Assembly: GCA_016713225.1 (NCBI GenBank)
Contig: JADJPO010000006.1
Span: 186,001-250,000 of the forward strand
Length of the DNA: 64,000 bases
Reading direction: 5' to 3'
Source: Kineosporiaceae bacterium
GTDB lineage: Bacteria; Actinomycetota; Actinomycetes; Actinomycetales; Kineosporiaceae
In this document: piece by piece, positions 37,187 to 45,312 of the stretch
How the letters are laid out: every line of letters begins with the position of its first letter
Numbering within the stretch: position 1 is the stretch's first letter
Made by a program: the position numbers and the translations under genes
The notes under the pieces: model-generated
Databases searched by the model: none
What the model was told of the DNA's origin: nothing
Seen by the model: only the letters and a program-made list of their open reading frames with translations

Positions 37187-37333
37187 TCAGTGCTTAGGTT
37201 GACCGCTTTGGCCGCGGCTGCCGCCGTTGTGCTTGTTGCTGTTGTTCTTGAACTTGTTCGATCCGCGGTCCTGTTGCGCAGCCTTGCGAGCGGTGCTCTG
37301 CGCCTTTGCCTGTTGGCTCTTGTTCCCGGCCAT
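37187..37333 (-). CDS. Small basic Lys/Gln/Asn-rich protein
   Basis: A 48-residue, very polar, basic and probably disordered peptide (MAGNKSQQAKAQSTARKAAQ...), without Cys or hydrophobic core. The start has a GGAGG site eight bases upstream. It is divergent from the eight-gene operon that starts at 37477. A nucleic-acid-binding role is possible but not shown. Confidence 0.5.
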   Translation of the reverse strand: MAGNKSQQAKAQSTARKAAQQDRGSNKFKNNSNKHNGGSRGQSGQPKH

Positions 37334-37476
37334 CGGCCATACCTCCGTCTTGGTGTCGCGCCTGCCACGGTGAGTTGAGTGTCGACTCCAGCGCGCCTGG
37401 GCGGATTCCGGCCTGAACTCCCACGGGGCCGCGCCCCGGTGAACTGGGCCTACCGCCCCTCCGAGGAGGTAGCCCC

Positions 37477-38964
37477 GTGACCACAGTGGTCCTTGTTCTG
37501 TTGGCCGTTCCTGCCTGTATCGCCATGGCCAGCCTGTATGCCGGCTACGTCCGGCGCGCGGAGCGGCGGTCTGAGGAACTGGCAGCCGAACGTCAGCTTG
37601 CAGCAGTGGCCGAGCAGGATCTCCGCGAGAGGGAGGCGCTTGCGCAGCGGACAGCGCTTGCCCTGGCTGGGGAAACCGCTCAGAACTGGCGAGCGTTGCC
37701 GGTCGAGAACGCCGCCACGGCGGTGTTGCACGGCTTCGCAGGCAGGCTCTCGGGACTGATCGAGAGGGGGCAGCGGGCCGATTGGCACGCGCAGGTCGCA
37801 CGAGAGAGCGTTGACACACTCCGTGCCAGCGCCGATGAAGCGCTTGATCGCCTGCCTACCTGGCTGCGCAGCGGCGCGGGCCGCAGCATTGTGGTGTTTG
37901 CTGCTGCACTGCTCGTCCCATTCGGGATCGTAGCCTGTCTGCTCGACTTCCAGATCTTTGCGCCGGTGCAGGGGCAGTTGCTCGCGGCCTTCTTCGCTCC
38001 CGTGAGCGTGCTGTATGTGGCGGTCTGCGGCGTCGGCCTCAGCTTGGGACTCGGGCTTCACGGGGCGCTCGCCGACCGGACATTCGTTCGTACCAACGTG
38101 CTACTGCTGAGCGCGGCGGCGCTGGCACTGGGCGTGCTGTTCCTGGCTTACCTGGCACCGAACCGCTCCGCCCCGGAACACCGCACGGCGTCCCTAAATG
38201 CGCAGGCGGAGGTCGACCTGGCGAAGGCGCAGATGGCATCAGGAGTAGCGGGTGCGAACCAGACACTGACGGCAGCACAGGCCAAGCTGAGCAAGGCAAA
38301 CGCCGAGGCCAAGGCCGCAGCCGAAACGGACCGGCTGTTCGTGCTGATCATGACGATCGCCGAACTGCCGCTGGTCGAGGGGGGACTCTGGGCCTCCGCC
38401 ATGCTTCCCTGGCGAACTGCTCGGCGCCGGCTCGAGGCGGCGCAGGACAAGACGCTTGTGCTCGCGGACCACAAAGCCGCGGCGCAAGAGGAACTGCGCG
38501 CCTGCGTCGCGCAGATGTGTGCCGCCCTCTACGACACGCTCGTCTCGTACCGCGTGCCCGACCCTGAGGGCGTCATCCAGCAGGCGATGGCGCGGGTGCA
38601 GCTGCCACGGGTGGCTGCCGAGATGCTCATCAGGATCACGGAAGGGGAGCCATCGGGAAGCCACGGTCCCAAGCCGGCTCTGGACGCCGGGACGAATCCA
38701 GCAGCGGATCGTGCTGGGCCGCCGCCGCCCGGCATCCCGGACACCGCGACGCCGGCCGCGGAGCAAGACAGACCTGGCATCGCGGTCCCTGAACGGGCGC
38801 GGCCGCCCGCACGGCCGGCCGAGGTCGTCGACCTGACCGATGCGCTGGACTCGCTGGACTCGCCCGCTGAGTCCCCTGCGGTATGCCCCGTCGAGCAGGC
38901 CGTCGGCCATGTTCCCGAGCCACGGCCCGCCGACGAACTCGACTACCTCGACAACGCGCGTTGA
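37477..38964 (+). CDS. Multi-pass membrane protein with coiled coils (operon gene 1)
   Basis: A 495-residue protein. Transmembrane segments are seen at about residues 1-24, 137-158, 168-195, 206-227 and 286-310. Ala/Glu-rich helices at 28-65 and 237-285 look coiled-coil, the second being probably extracytoplasmic. The tail after residue 390 is Pro/Asp-rich and ends DELDYLDNAR. No family is recognised. A GGAGGT site precedes the GTG start. It opens a tight operon with AAA+, CHAT and vWA-like products, so it may be the membrane anchor or effector of that system. Confidence 0.75.
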   Translation: MTTVVLVLLAVPACIAMASLYAGYVRRAERRSEELAAERQLAAVAEQDLREREALAQRTALALAGETAQNWRALPVENAATAVLHGFAGRLSGLIERGQRADWHAQVARESVDTLRASADEALDRLPTWLRSGAGRSIVVFAAALLVPFGIVACLLDFQIFAPVQGQLLAAFFAPVSVLYVAVCGVGLSLGLGLHGALADRTFVRTNVLLLSAAALALGVLFLAYLAPNRSAPEHRTASLNAQAEVDLAKAQMASGVAGANQTLTAAQAKLSKANAEAKAAAETDRLFVLIMTIAELPLVEGGLWASAMLPWRTARRRLEAAQDKTLVLADHKAAAQEELRACVAQMCAALYDTLVSYRVPDPEGVIQQAMARVQLPRVAAEMLIRITEGEPSGSHGPKPALDAGTNPAADRAGPPPPGIPDTATPAAEQDRPGIAVPERARPPARPAEVVDLTDALDSLDSPAESPAVCPVEQAVGHVPEPRPADELDYLDNAR

Positions 38965-38987
38965 CCCTCCAGCCGGAAGGACACACC

Positions 38988-39728
38988 ATGAGTACCTTTG
39001 TCTCCGCTCGTTCCCGGATCGTGGCCCGTGCCGCCGAGCAAGCCTGTGCCCTACTGGCCGTCAGCACCGACTGCGTAGAGCTCGTCGCTCAGGCACGCCG
39101 GGCGGTCGAAATGCACACCCAAACGGAGGCACTGAATGCTGCGCTGCAGCAGTCCGCTGGGGTGCTGCAGGCCCTGGCGCCCGAGGCATGGGTCGGGGTG
39201 CTCAATTCGAGAGCATCCGGCACGGCGGGCATGGCAGAGATGCGCCGCAACGCCGAGCGGGCCGTCGCGACGGCCCAGGCTGCAATGGCTGGGGCCTCCC
39301 GGCGCGTGGTCGCCGACGCGATCCGGGACTTCGGCGCCTCCCCGGCCCAAGGATTCGCGACGACGATCTGCGAGGGCAAGACAGCTACCGTGCTCGACTT
39401 GCGCCGGGGGGACGAGGTCATGTATGTCGAGGTGCGCGACGACGGCAGCGTCGAGCGAGAGTACGCGGGCCTGGCCGGAAACTCCTGCCAGGCTGTGGAC
39501 GCCGACCTGGTGCACACGCTGGCCGCCGCGGGGATCGCGCTCGAGACCACGTACGAGGACCGGCACGACGGTCGGAACGACGGGTTGCGCTTGCTTGTCG
39601 CCGCGTCACACCGAGATCCCATGTGCCCGGCCCGCGGCGGAGCATTGAACGCGGATGAACGCCGGGTGCGGCGCCGCGCAGACGCGGCCCCGGCGAGCCG
39701 GCGACGGGTTAGTGGTGGGGCGGCGTGA
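38988..39728 (+). CDS. Hypothetical protein (operon gene 2)
   Basis: A 246-residue protein of unknown family. The N-terminal half is helical and Ala-rich. The middle looks beta-rich (ATVLDLRRGDEVMYVEVRDD followed by GSVEREYAGLAG). The tail is strongly basic (ADERRVRRRADAAPASRRRV-like). GGAAGGA precedes ATG 38988. Its stop overlaps the start of the AAA+ gene by four bases (GTGA), so the two are translationally coupled and the proteins may interact. Confidence 0.65.
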   Translation: MSTFVSARSRIVARAAEQACALLAVSTDCVELVAQARRAVEMHTQTEALNAALQQSAGVLQALAPEAWVGVLNSRASGTAGMAEMRRNAERAVATAQAAMAGASRRVVADAIRDFGASPAQGFATTICEGKTATVLDLRRGDEVMYVEVRDDGSVEREYAGLAGNSCQAVDADLVHTLAAAGIALETTYEDRHDGRNDGLRLLVAASHRDPMCPARGGALNADERRVRRRADAAPASRRRVSGGAA

Positions 39729-41521
39729 ACGGCGTCGCTCAAGTCCGCGCTGTCACCCCGAACGGCGGGAGCGTCAGCGCACGCACTCCGCACGGGATGC
39801 GCGGCCGCACGGCGGCGCTGGAGACGGCCCTGGACCAGGCCCGCGCGGCCAGCAGTCAAGTGCTGCTCACCGGTCCAGGTGTACACGACTTGCTGATCGA
39901 CGCCCAGGGGCGAGCGCTGTGGCTCGTGGATGCCATCCGCAGCCACTGCGCCCGACGTGGGCTCGGTCTCGTGTTTTACCGCCTGGGCGTGGGTGCCCAG
40001 TCGCTGCCCACCCTCCGCGACGGTGGCAGTGTGGCGCTGCGACCAGGTCCAGCCGAGGAGCTGCCTGACGAGACGATCACCCGGGTGATCCAGGACCTGC
40101 GGTCCGCAGCGGTGCCGTCCGTACTGTTGCTCGACTACCTCGACTCGGTCCTCCCTGCCGAAGGCTTGGCCGCCGCCGACCACGGCCGGGCGAGTCTCCT
40201 CGAGAACCTCAGGTGCCTGACTGCCGACGCCAAGGGCTGGCAGCGTCACGGCCTCCAGGCGGTTCTGGTGGACCGATCCGACAGCCTGCCAGCGCAGTTG
40301 CGGAACCAGCCCGGCTACCGAACGATCACCGTCGACCCACCGGACCAGACCGAACGGGTGCTGTTCGTGCGCCGGCGCACGGAGTCGCGGCGCGTTCATG
40401 CACTTCGCCTGGACGGGGACGTGACGGTCGAGCGAGCGGCGCGAGTCACCGGTGGGCTGCTGCTACGCGATCTGCATGAGCTGGCCGTGAGCAGCAACGC
40501 AAATCCGGTGACGGTACACACACTGGCGGCGCTGAAGGCAAGCAGGATCCAGGAGAGAAGCGGCGGCGCGCTGGAACTGCTCAACTGCGCGGGCGTGATG
40601 GATGACATCGCCGGCCTTCCGGGCCTCAGACTGTATCTGAGCGACCTACGCCTCGCCGGACGTGGCTCGGTCCGGATCTGCCTCGCCGGGCCGCCCGGGA
40701 CCGGTAAGACATACGCAGCGCAGAGGATCGCCGGGTTCCTCGGCGTGCCCCTGGTGCGGTTCGGCCAAGTGCACGGTTCGCTGCTGGGCGAGTCCGAATC
40801 CAACATGCGGCGCGCGCTCAGCCTGCTGTGCTCAATGGCTCCGGTAACCGTGCTGATCGACGAAGCCGACCAAGGGCCGCTCGGAGCCAGGGACGGGTCC
40901 GGCCGGACCGGCAATGAGGCACACCTGGCACTGCGCGCCATGCTGTTCGAGTTTCTCAGCGACCCAAACGCCGACGACGGGATCTCAGTGGTCGCAACGA
41001 CCAACGTGCCACAGCGACTGGACCCGGCGGCACGTTCCCGCTTCTCTGCGTTCCTGCCGGTCCTGTTCGGCTCCGGCCCCGAACTCGCGAAGATCATGGC
41101 CATGCACGCTCGGCGGCAGCCGGAGGCCATCCCGATCGACGGCGACCACGTAGGCGTGCTCACCCGGTTCGTTGCGGCGGGCGGAGTGCTATCTGGCCGG
41201 AGCGCTCAGTCCGTTCTGGAGTCAGCGTGGCGGAACGCCTTGCGGGCGGGGGAGCGCGTGGTCCGCCCCGAGGACATCGAGACCGCCTTGGCCCTGCGTG
41301 CCAACCAGGACTGGAACGCAGCCACCGAGTACTCCACGCTGAGTGCGCTGAGCATGGCACCGGACGCGAGCGTGTTGCCTTGGATCGCCGCACAGTTGCT
41401 CGGCGAGAGCTATGACCCACCGGCAAGGCTGCAGGCATACCTGACGCCCTCTGGCGCGGTGGACATCGGCGCCGTCCAGACGAGAATCCACGAATTGGAG
41501 ACTGCGGGTGTCTATCGCTGA
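39725..41521 (+). CDS. AAA+ ATPase with degenerate first AAA domain (operon gene 3)
   Basis: A 598-residue protein. The second half (from about residue 315) is a complete AAA+ module: Walker A GPPGTGKT, pore-loop region GQVHGSLLGESESNMRRAL, Walker B VLIDEADQ, sensor VVATTNVP and an arginine finger in LDPAARSRF. The first half resembles an inactive AAA domain (VLLTGPGVHDLLID where the P-loop should be; SVLLLDYLDSVL as Walker B-like), an arrangement known from Ycf46-like ATPases. It may remodel or unfold partner proteins. It overlaps both neighbours: four bases before and 14 after. Confidence 0.82.
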   Translation: MNGVAQVRAVTPNGGSVSARTPHGMRGRTAALETALDQARAASSQVLLTGPGVHDLLIDAQGRALWLVDAIRSHCARRGLGLVFYRLGVGAQSLPTLRDGGSVALRPGPAEELPDETITRVIQDLRSAAVPSVLLLDYLDSVLPAEGLAAADHGRASLLENLRCLTADAKGWQRHGLQAVLVDRSDSLPAQLRNQPGYRTITVDPPDQTERVLFVRRRTESRRVHALRLDGDVTVERAARVTGGLLLRDLHELAVSSNANPVTVHTLAALKASRIQERSGGALELLNCAGVMDDIAGLPGLRLYLSDLRLAGRGSVRICLAGPPGTGKTYAAQRIAGFLGVPLVRFGQVHGSLLGESESNMRRALSLLCSMAPVTVLIDEADQGPLGARDGSGRTGNEAHLALRAMLFEFLSDPNADDGISVVATTNVPQRLDPAARSRFSAFLPVLFGSGPELAKIMAMHARRQPEAIPIDGDHVGVLTRFVAAGGVLSGRSAQSVLESAWRNALRAGERVVRPEDIETALALRANQDWNAATEYSTLSALSMAPDASVLPWIAAQLLGESYDPPARLQAYLTPSGAVDIGAVQTRIHELETAGVYR

Positions 41522-42575
41522 GGGGTCACTTCCTGAGTTACCGGTGACACAGCGCGCAGACCATCCCGACCAGGTCTGGGCGGACGGGGTCCGCGCCGCT
41601 CTGGACTACTGGCTCTCGATTAACAGTGCCTCACCCACCAGCGCGATCACCGGTGGTGGTGCAATCGCCGAGGCGGAGCGACGCTTCTCGGCGCTGGTAC
41701 GGGGCCGGCCCGCATTGCTGCTCCCGAACGCAACATCCGGCCTGCGAGTAGCTCTTCAAGTGATCGGCGTAGGCCAAGGTGACGAGGTGCTCGTCCCGGA
41801 GATCGATTGGCCAGCGACGCGAGCCGCAGTCCTCTCGCTCGGAGCCGTACCCGTTCCAGTGCCCGTCGACGCTGAGACGCTGACAATCGACCCTCGCGCA
41901 GCCTCGGCGTCCACGGGCCCGCGAACGCGCTGCGTAGTGGCCTGCCACCTGCACGGCGTGTGCGCCGACGTGCCGAGGTTGCGACAGGCACTTCCCGGCC
42001 TGCCTGTGCTGGAGGACTGTGCCGGTGCCCTGGGCAGCACCTTGGACGGCGTGCCAGCTGGTGTACTCGGCGATCTCGCGGTCTTCAGCTTCGGGCCGGG
42101 CAAGACGCTCACCACCGACGAGGGCGGCATGCTCGTTGCCGCGAACCCGGACCTGCACTCGCGGGCCGTGTCGCTCGTGTGCCACCCGATCCGTCAGGTG
42201 CTGGCGGGCCTGTCGCCAGATCCTTACGGGTTGTCAGTTCGGCCCGCTCGGCTGACCGCCGTCCTACTCGTGCACGCGCTGGCATCCGCCGACCTTGACA
42301 GACGCCGGGAGGACCATGCGTCCGCTGCCAGGCTGACTCCCAGCAAAGAACCGGCGCAGCGGGTCCTGGGGGCCGACGGGCGGCGCGGCAACGCCTCCGG
42401 GCAATTGCCGACGGTCATGTGCGGACCTGTCTCGATGCAGCCCCTGTCCGGCGCCAGCAGCGGCGCACAGGTGCTTCCTGGTGCGAGCGCCGTCGCGGCT
42501 GACCTTCTCCGCCAAGTCCGGCTGCTTCCGGTCATTGAGTCCTCGAGAGTAACCCTTGAATCCGCGCGATCATGA
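41508..42575 (+). CDS. DegT/DnrJ/EryC1-type PLP enzyme, divergent C-terminus (operon gene 4)
   Basis: A 355-residue protein with the fold-type I features of sugar aminotransferases: NATSGLRVALQVIGVGQGDEVLVP, a D in VLEDCAGALGS and the PLP lysine K199 in FSFGPGKTLTTDEGGML. After about residue 255 the usual C-terminal domain is replaced by a short low-similarity region (SKEPAQRVLGADGRRG...), so substrate binding is probably altered. Normal family members aminate nucleotide ketosugars. Here it lies between an AAA+ gene and conflict-type genes, with overlaps on both sides (14 and 4 bases), so it belongs to this system rather than to a sugar pathway. Confidence 0.78.
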   Translation: MSIAEGSLPELPVTQRADHPDQVWADGVRAALDYWLSINSASPTSAITGGGAIAEAERRFSALVRGRPALLLPNATSGLRVALQVIGVGQGDEVLVPEIDWPATRAAVLSLGAVPVPVPVDAETLTIDPRAASASTGPRTRCVVACHLHGVCADVPRLRQALPGLPVLEDCAGALGSTLDGVPAGVLGDLAVFSFGPGKTLTTDEGGMLVAANPDLHSRAVSLVCHPIRQVLAGLSPDPYGLSVRPARLTAVLLVHALASADLDRRREDHASAARLTPSKEPAQRVLGADGRRGNASGQLPTVMCGPVSMQPLSGASSGAQVLPGASAVAADLLRQVRLLPVIESSRVTLESARS

Positions 42576-43750
42576 CTACCATACGAGCCGTGATCAGGGA
42601 TATCGGCACCGAGGAGGTGGCCCACAGCCCGAAGCCGGCGACGCGTGGCAGGCCTCCCAGATCCCGCACCGAAAGGGTGTGCAGCCAGCTGCTACGGCGT
42701 GTCTTCGGTAAAGCCTGGGTCCACCGCATTGACGCACTCCGGGTAACAGACTTGGGTGCCAAGAGCCGTCGAGTCTTTGACGCCTCGGGTGAGGTTGCCA
42801 TGCTCGTTGCGGCACGTTCGTGGGCACAAGCCCATGCTGCGCTCATGACGCCCGATTCGGACCCCGGTGAGGACGACTTCGTTGCCGAGCGTCGCTGGGC
42901 TCTTGCGCCATATGCACCGCGGGAAGGCTGGTCGACCAGGCTGGACGAGTTGTCGGAGTCGATCCTCGACACGATCAAGCCCAGCGCCGGGGCCACAGGT
43001 TCGACGAACCTGGCTCAGCTGCGACGAACCTTGAATGCCGCCCCGGACACAGCCACCCGAGTCGTGAATTCGCTGCGTCAAGCCCATGTCGGCCGCAATA
43101 CGAACGCTCCCACCTCTACCGAGAACTATCCGATCTGGACCCTGGCCGAGATCAGGAACGACTGGTGGTCTGCGAACGACTACCCCGTCGAACGCGTCGC
43201 GCATGTGCGGGTGCGGGCGGTCGTGGACGCTACGCTGGAGCGGGACCTGCCGCCCGAGAAAGCGGACCAACGCAGTCTGCTAATGCGGTTCCCTTGGCCG
43301 CCGGAGAAGGCGGACGAGCATGGCTATGACGAGGGCATGAGGTTTCTGATCGACCTCCTCGACGGTTTGCAGGAATATGACCCGGAGAGCGGGATCGATC
43401 CTGATGTGTGCACGGAAATAGACAGGGCACTCGAGCAGCTGAACAGCGCCAAGGTTCAGGTCTATGACCTGCGTGAAACAACCGCGAATCGGGTGCTGGA
43501 GAATTTCCGAGACGATGTTCAGATGCTTCGTGCCGAGGGCCTGGACATTGGAACGCTAATAGACCGCGCAGCCGCATTGGTCGTGACGCCATCGGCTCGC
43601 AGGCTGTTGACGCCCCCAGTCGGCGTGCAGCCGGACGAGCCCTCGTCAGTCACTTGGCTCTCAGAATTGCCGTCGCTGGAACAGCTGAGCGCGTGCCGAC
43701 TCGCCATTCACGCGCTCATTGCTGCCGCCCAGCAGGTGGAGGAGGCATGA
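42572..43750 (+). CDS. Hypothetical protein (operon gene 5)
   Basis: A 392-residue, charged, mostly helical protein of unknown family. It has a basic N-terminus (KPATRGRPPRSRTERVC) and long amphipathic helices. No enzymatic motif is evident. The start overlaps the preceding stop (ATGA), and its own stop overlaps the next start in the same way. A structural or recognition role within the system is possible. Confidence 0.65.
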   Translation: MTTIRAVIRDIGTEEVAHSPKPATRGRPPRSRTERVCSQLLRRVFGKAWVHRIDALRVTDLGAKSRRVFDASGEVAMLVAARSWAQAHAALMTPDSDPGEDDFVAERRWALAPYAPREGWSTRLDELSESILDTIKPSAGATGSTNLAQLRRTLNAAPDTATRVVNSLRQAHVGRNTNAPTSTENYPIWTLAEIRNDWWSANDYPVERVAHVRVRAVVDATLERDLPPEKADQRSLLMRFPWPPEKADEHGYDEGMRFLIDLLDGLQEYDPESGIDPDVCTEIDRALEQLNSAKVQVYDLRETTANRVLENFRDDVQMLRAEGLDIGTLIDRAAALVVTPSARRLLTPPVGVQPDEPSSVTWLSELPSLEQLSACRLAIHALIAAAQQVEEA

Positions 43751-45312
43751 CGTTCCCACGCGTACAGCGGCTTTCGGCGAATGGCGCCGTTCTGGGTCCA
43801 GGAGCCGACCGGGCTGTCCTGCCCGTGGCGGTCCGGTTACCGCAAGGTGGCTCGCTGCTCGTCGACGCGCTGAGCCCGAGCGTGCCGCTAGAGGTATTCC
43901 TCAGCCGGGCGCAGATCGCGGACCCTGAGGTGCGGTCCTGGGCAGAGCAGTTACGGCGTGCCGTCGTGGCAGAGGGTGCGCTACCAGCCGTCCCGCCAGC
44001 TTGGGTGCGGCGGTGCGTAGTTGGCGCAGTCGACCGATGGTTCGACGATGTCCTGGACGCCGAACTCATGAACGCCGATCGGTTGTCGGCGGACTCGGCG
44101 CTCGGGCTTGACCGCGAATCGCGTGACGCTGCGGTTCTCGACCGGTTGCGCAGCCTGGCGAGCGAGCTCCTCGCCGAGGAGCGCCCTCCCCCGGTTGCTG
44201 TGGTCGATGAGCTTCGTTGGGTGGCGACGACGCTAGGTCTACGACTGCCCGCTCTGCCGACGGCCCAGCTGCGGGCGACGTCCACGTCCTCTGGCGGTGG
44301 GTCGATCCCGGAGCGGAGTTCCGGGGCGCATGGTGACCATGGGCTGCATGTGGTCGAGCACCCACTGGACCCGAGACTCATCCCGTCTCGTACCCTCGTC
44401 GGGCCGCTGCGGGTGGCATTCGCCCAGGGCTCGGCGCTCTTGACTTGCGATCTGTCGGCAGGGATATCTGTGGACAGTCCTGTGCTGAGCCGCCTGATCG
44501 TGCGGGCGCTCGATGCGGAGACCGGCGCGGTGTTGGCAGTTGGGGGCCTGCAGCCCAATGCGGTCGCTCGGACGGTGACCGGCGAGCTAACTTTTCCTGA
44601 GAGCGGACCTCGCCCGTTGGTCCAGGTCCTCGACAGTCTTGCGGCGGCTCTGGCTATAGACCCATCGCCCGGCGCGGTCGAGCGTGTGCGCGGAGCCCAG
44701 GTCAGGTTTACCCGCGAGCGCCTGGAGGTGACCGCAGCTGAGCTGACCGTGGCCCACTCCGCTCAAGGTCACGGTCGTCCTACCCTCGCCGAGCTGGACA
44801 CCCTTCGGCGGCGCCGCTTGCGGGACCTGGACTCGGCTGGTGTGGATGATGAGCTGCGGCACCTAGAGGAGATGGTCCAGGCGTGGGCTGTGGAGCTGGG
44901 CATCCCTGAGCTGCATGTCCTCGTCCCGACGCGGCAGGAAGAGGCGACACGCGGCGTCGGAAGTGCATCCCCTGCTATGGGCAACACCTATCGAGTGACG
45001 CTGGACGACGCGCTATTCGAGCGGCTGAGCGGGAGGCGACGGCTGCGACGGCAGCGGCCCGCGGCGCTGCTCTTGACGCTCGAGGCTGGCGGCACCGGAA
45101 TCCTCGCCCGGCTGGTTGTGGCCGGGGGCTTCCGGAAGGAAGTCAGAACATTGCAGGTCTCGGTACCTACCCCCGCGGGTGAGATAGTGGTGCCCTTGGC
45201 GTTCGAGGCTGTAGATGGCGTAGCGGAGGGCCGGGCCGAACTGGCCGCCCCGGTGCTGACACTGGTTCGGGGCGCGAGCAAGCCAGTGCTGCAGGTCAAC
45301 CATCGTGATTGA
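43747..45312 (+). CDS. Hypothetical protein (operon gene 6)
   Basis: A 521-residue protein of unknown family. The start ATG 43747 overlaps the preceding stop and has GGAGGAGG before it; the frame is open earlier but only as a shadow. The C-terminal 130 residues are beta-rich and Val-rich (LLLTLEAGGTGILARLVVAG, VSVPTPAGEIVVPLAFEAVD). A helical stretch with LRRRRLRDLDSAGVDDELRH precedes them. It overlaps the CHAT gene by eight bases. Confidence 0.65.
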   Translation: MTFPRVQRLSANGAVLGPGADRAVLPVAVRLPQGGSLLVDALSPSVPLEVFLSRAQIADPEVRSWAEQLRRAVVAEGALPAVPPAWVRRCVVGAVDRWFDDVLDAELMNADRLSADSALGLDRESRDAAVLDRLRSLASELLAEERPPPVAVVDELRWVATTLGLRLPALPTAQLRATSTSSGGGSIPERSSGAHGDHGLHVVEHPLDPRLIPSRTLVGPLRVAFAQGSALLTCDLSAGISVDSPVLSRLIVRALDAETGAVLAVGGLQPNAVARTVTGELTFPESGPRPLVQVLDSLAAALAIDPSPGAVERVRGAQVRFTRERLEVTAAELTVAHSAQGHGRPTLAELDTLRRRRLRDLDSAGVDDELRHLEEMVQAWAVELGIPELHVLVPTRQEEATRGVGSASPAMGNTYRVTLDDALFERLSGRRRLRRQRPAALLLTLEAGGTGILARLVVAGGFRKEVRTLQVSVPTPAGEIVVPLAFEAVDGVAEGRAELAAPVLTLVRGASKPVLQVNHRD

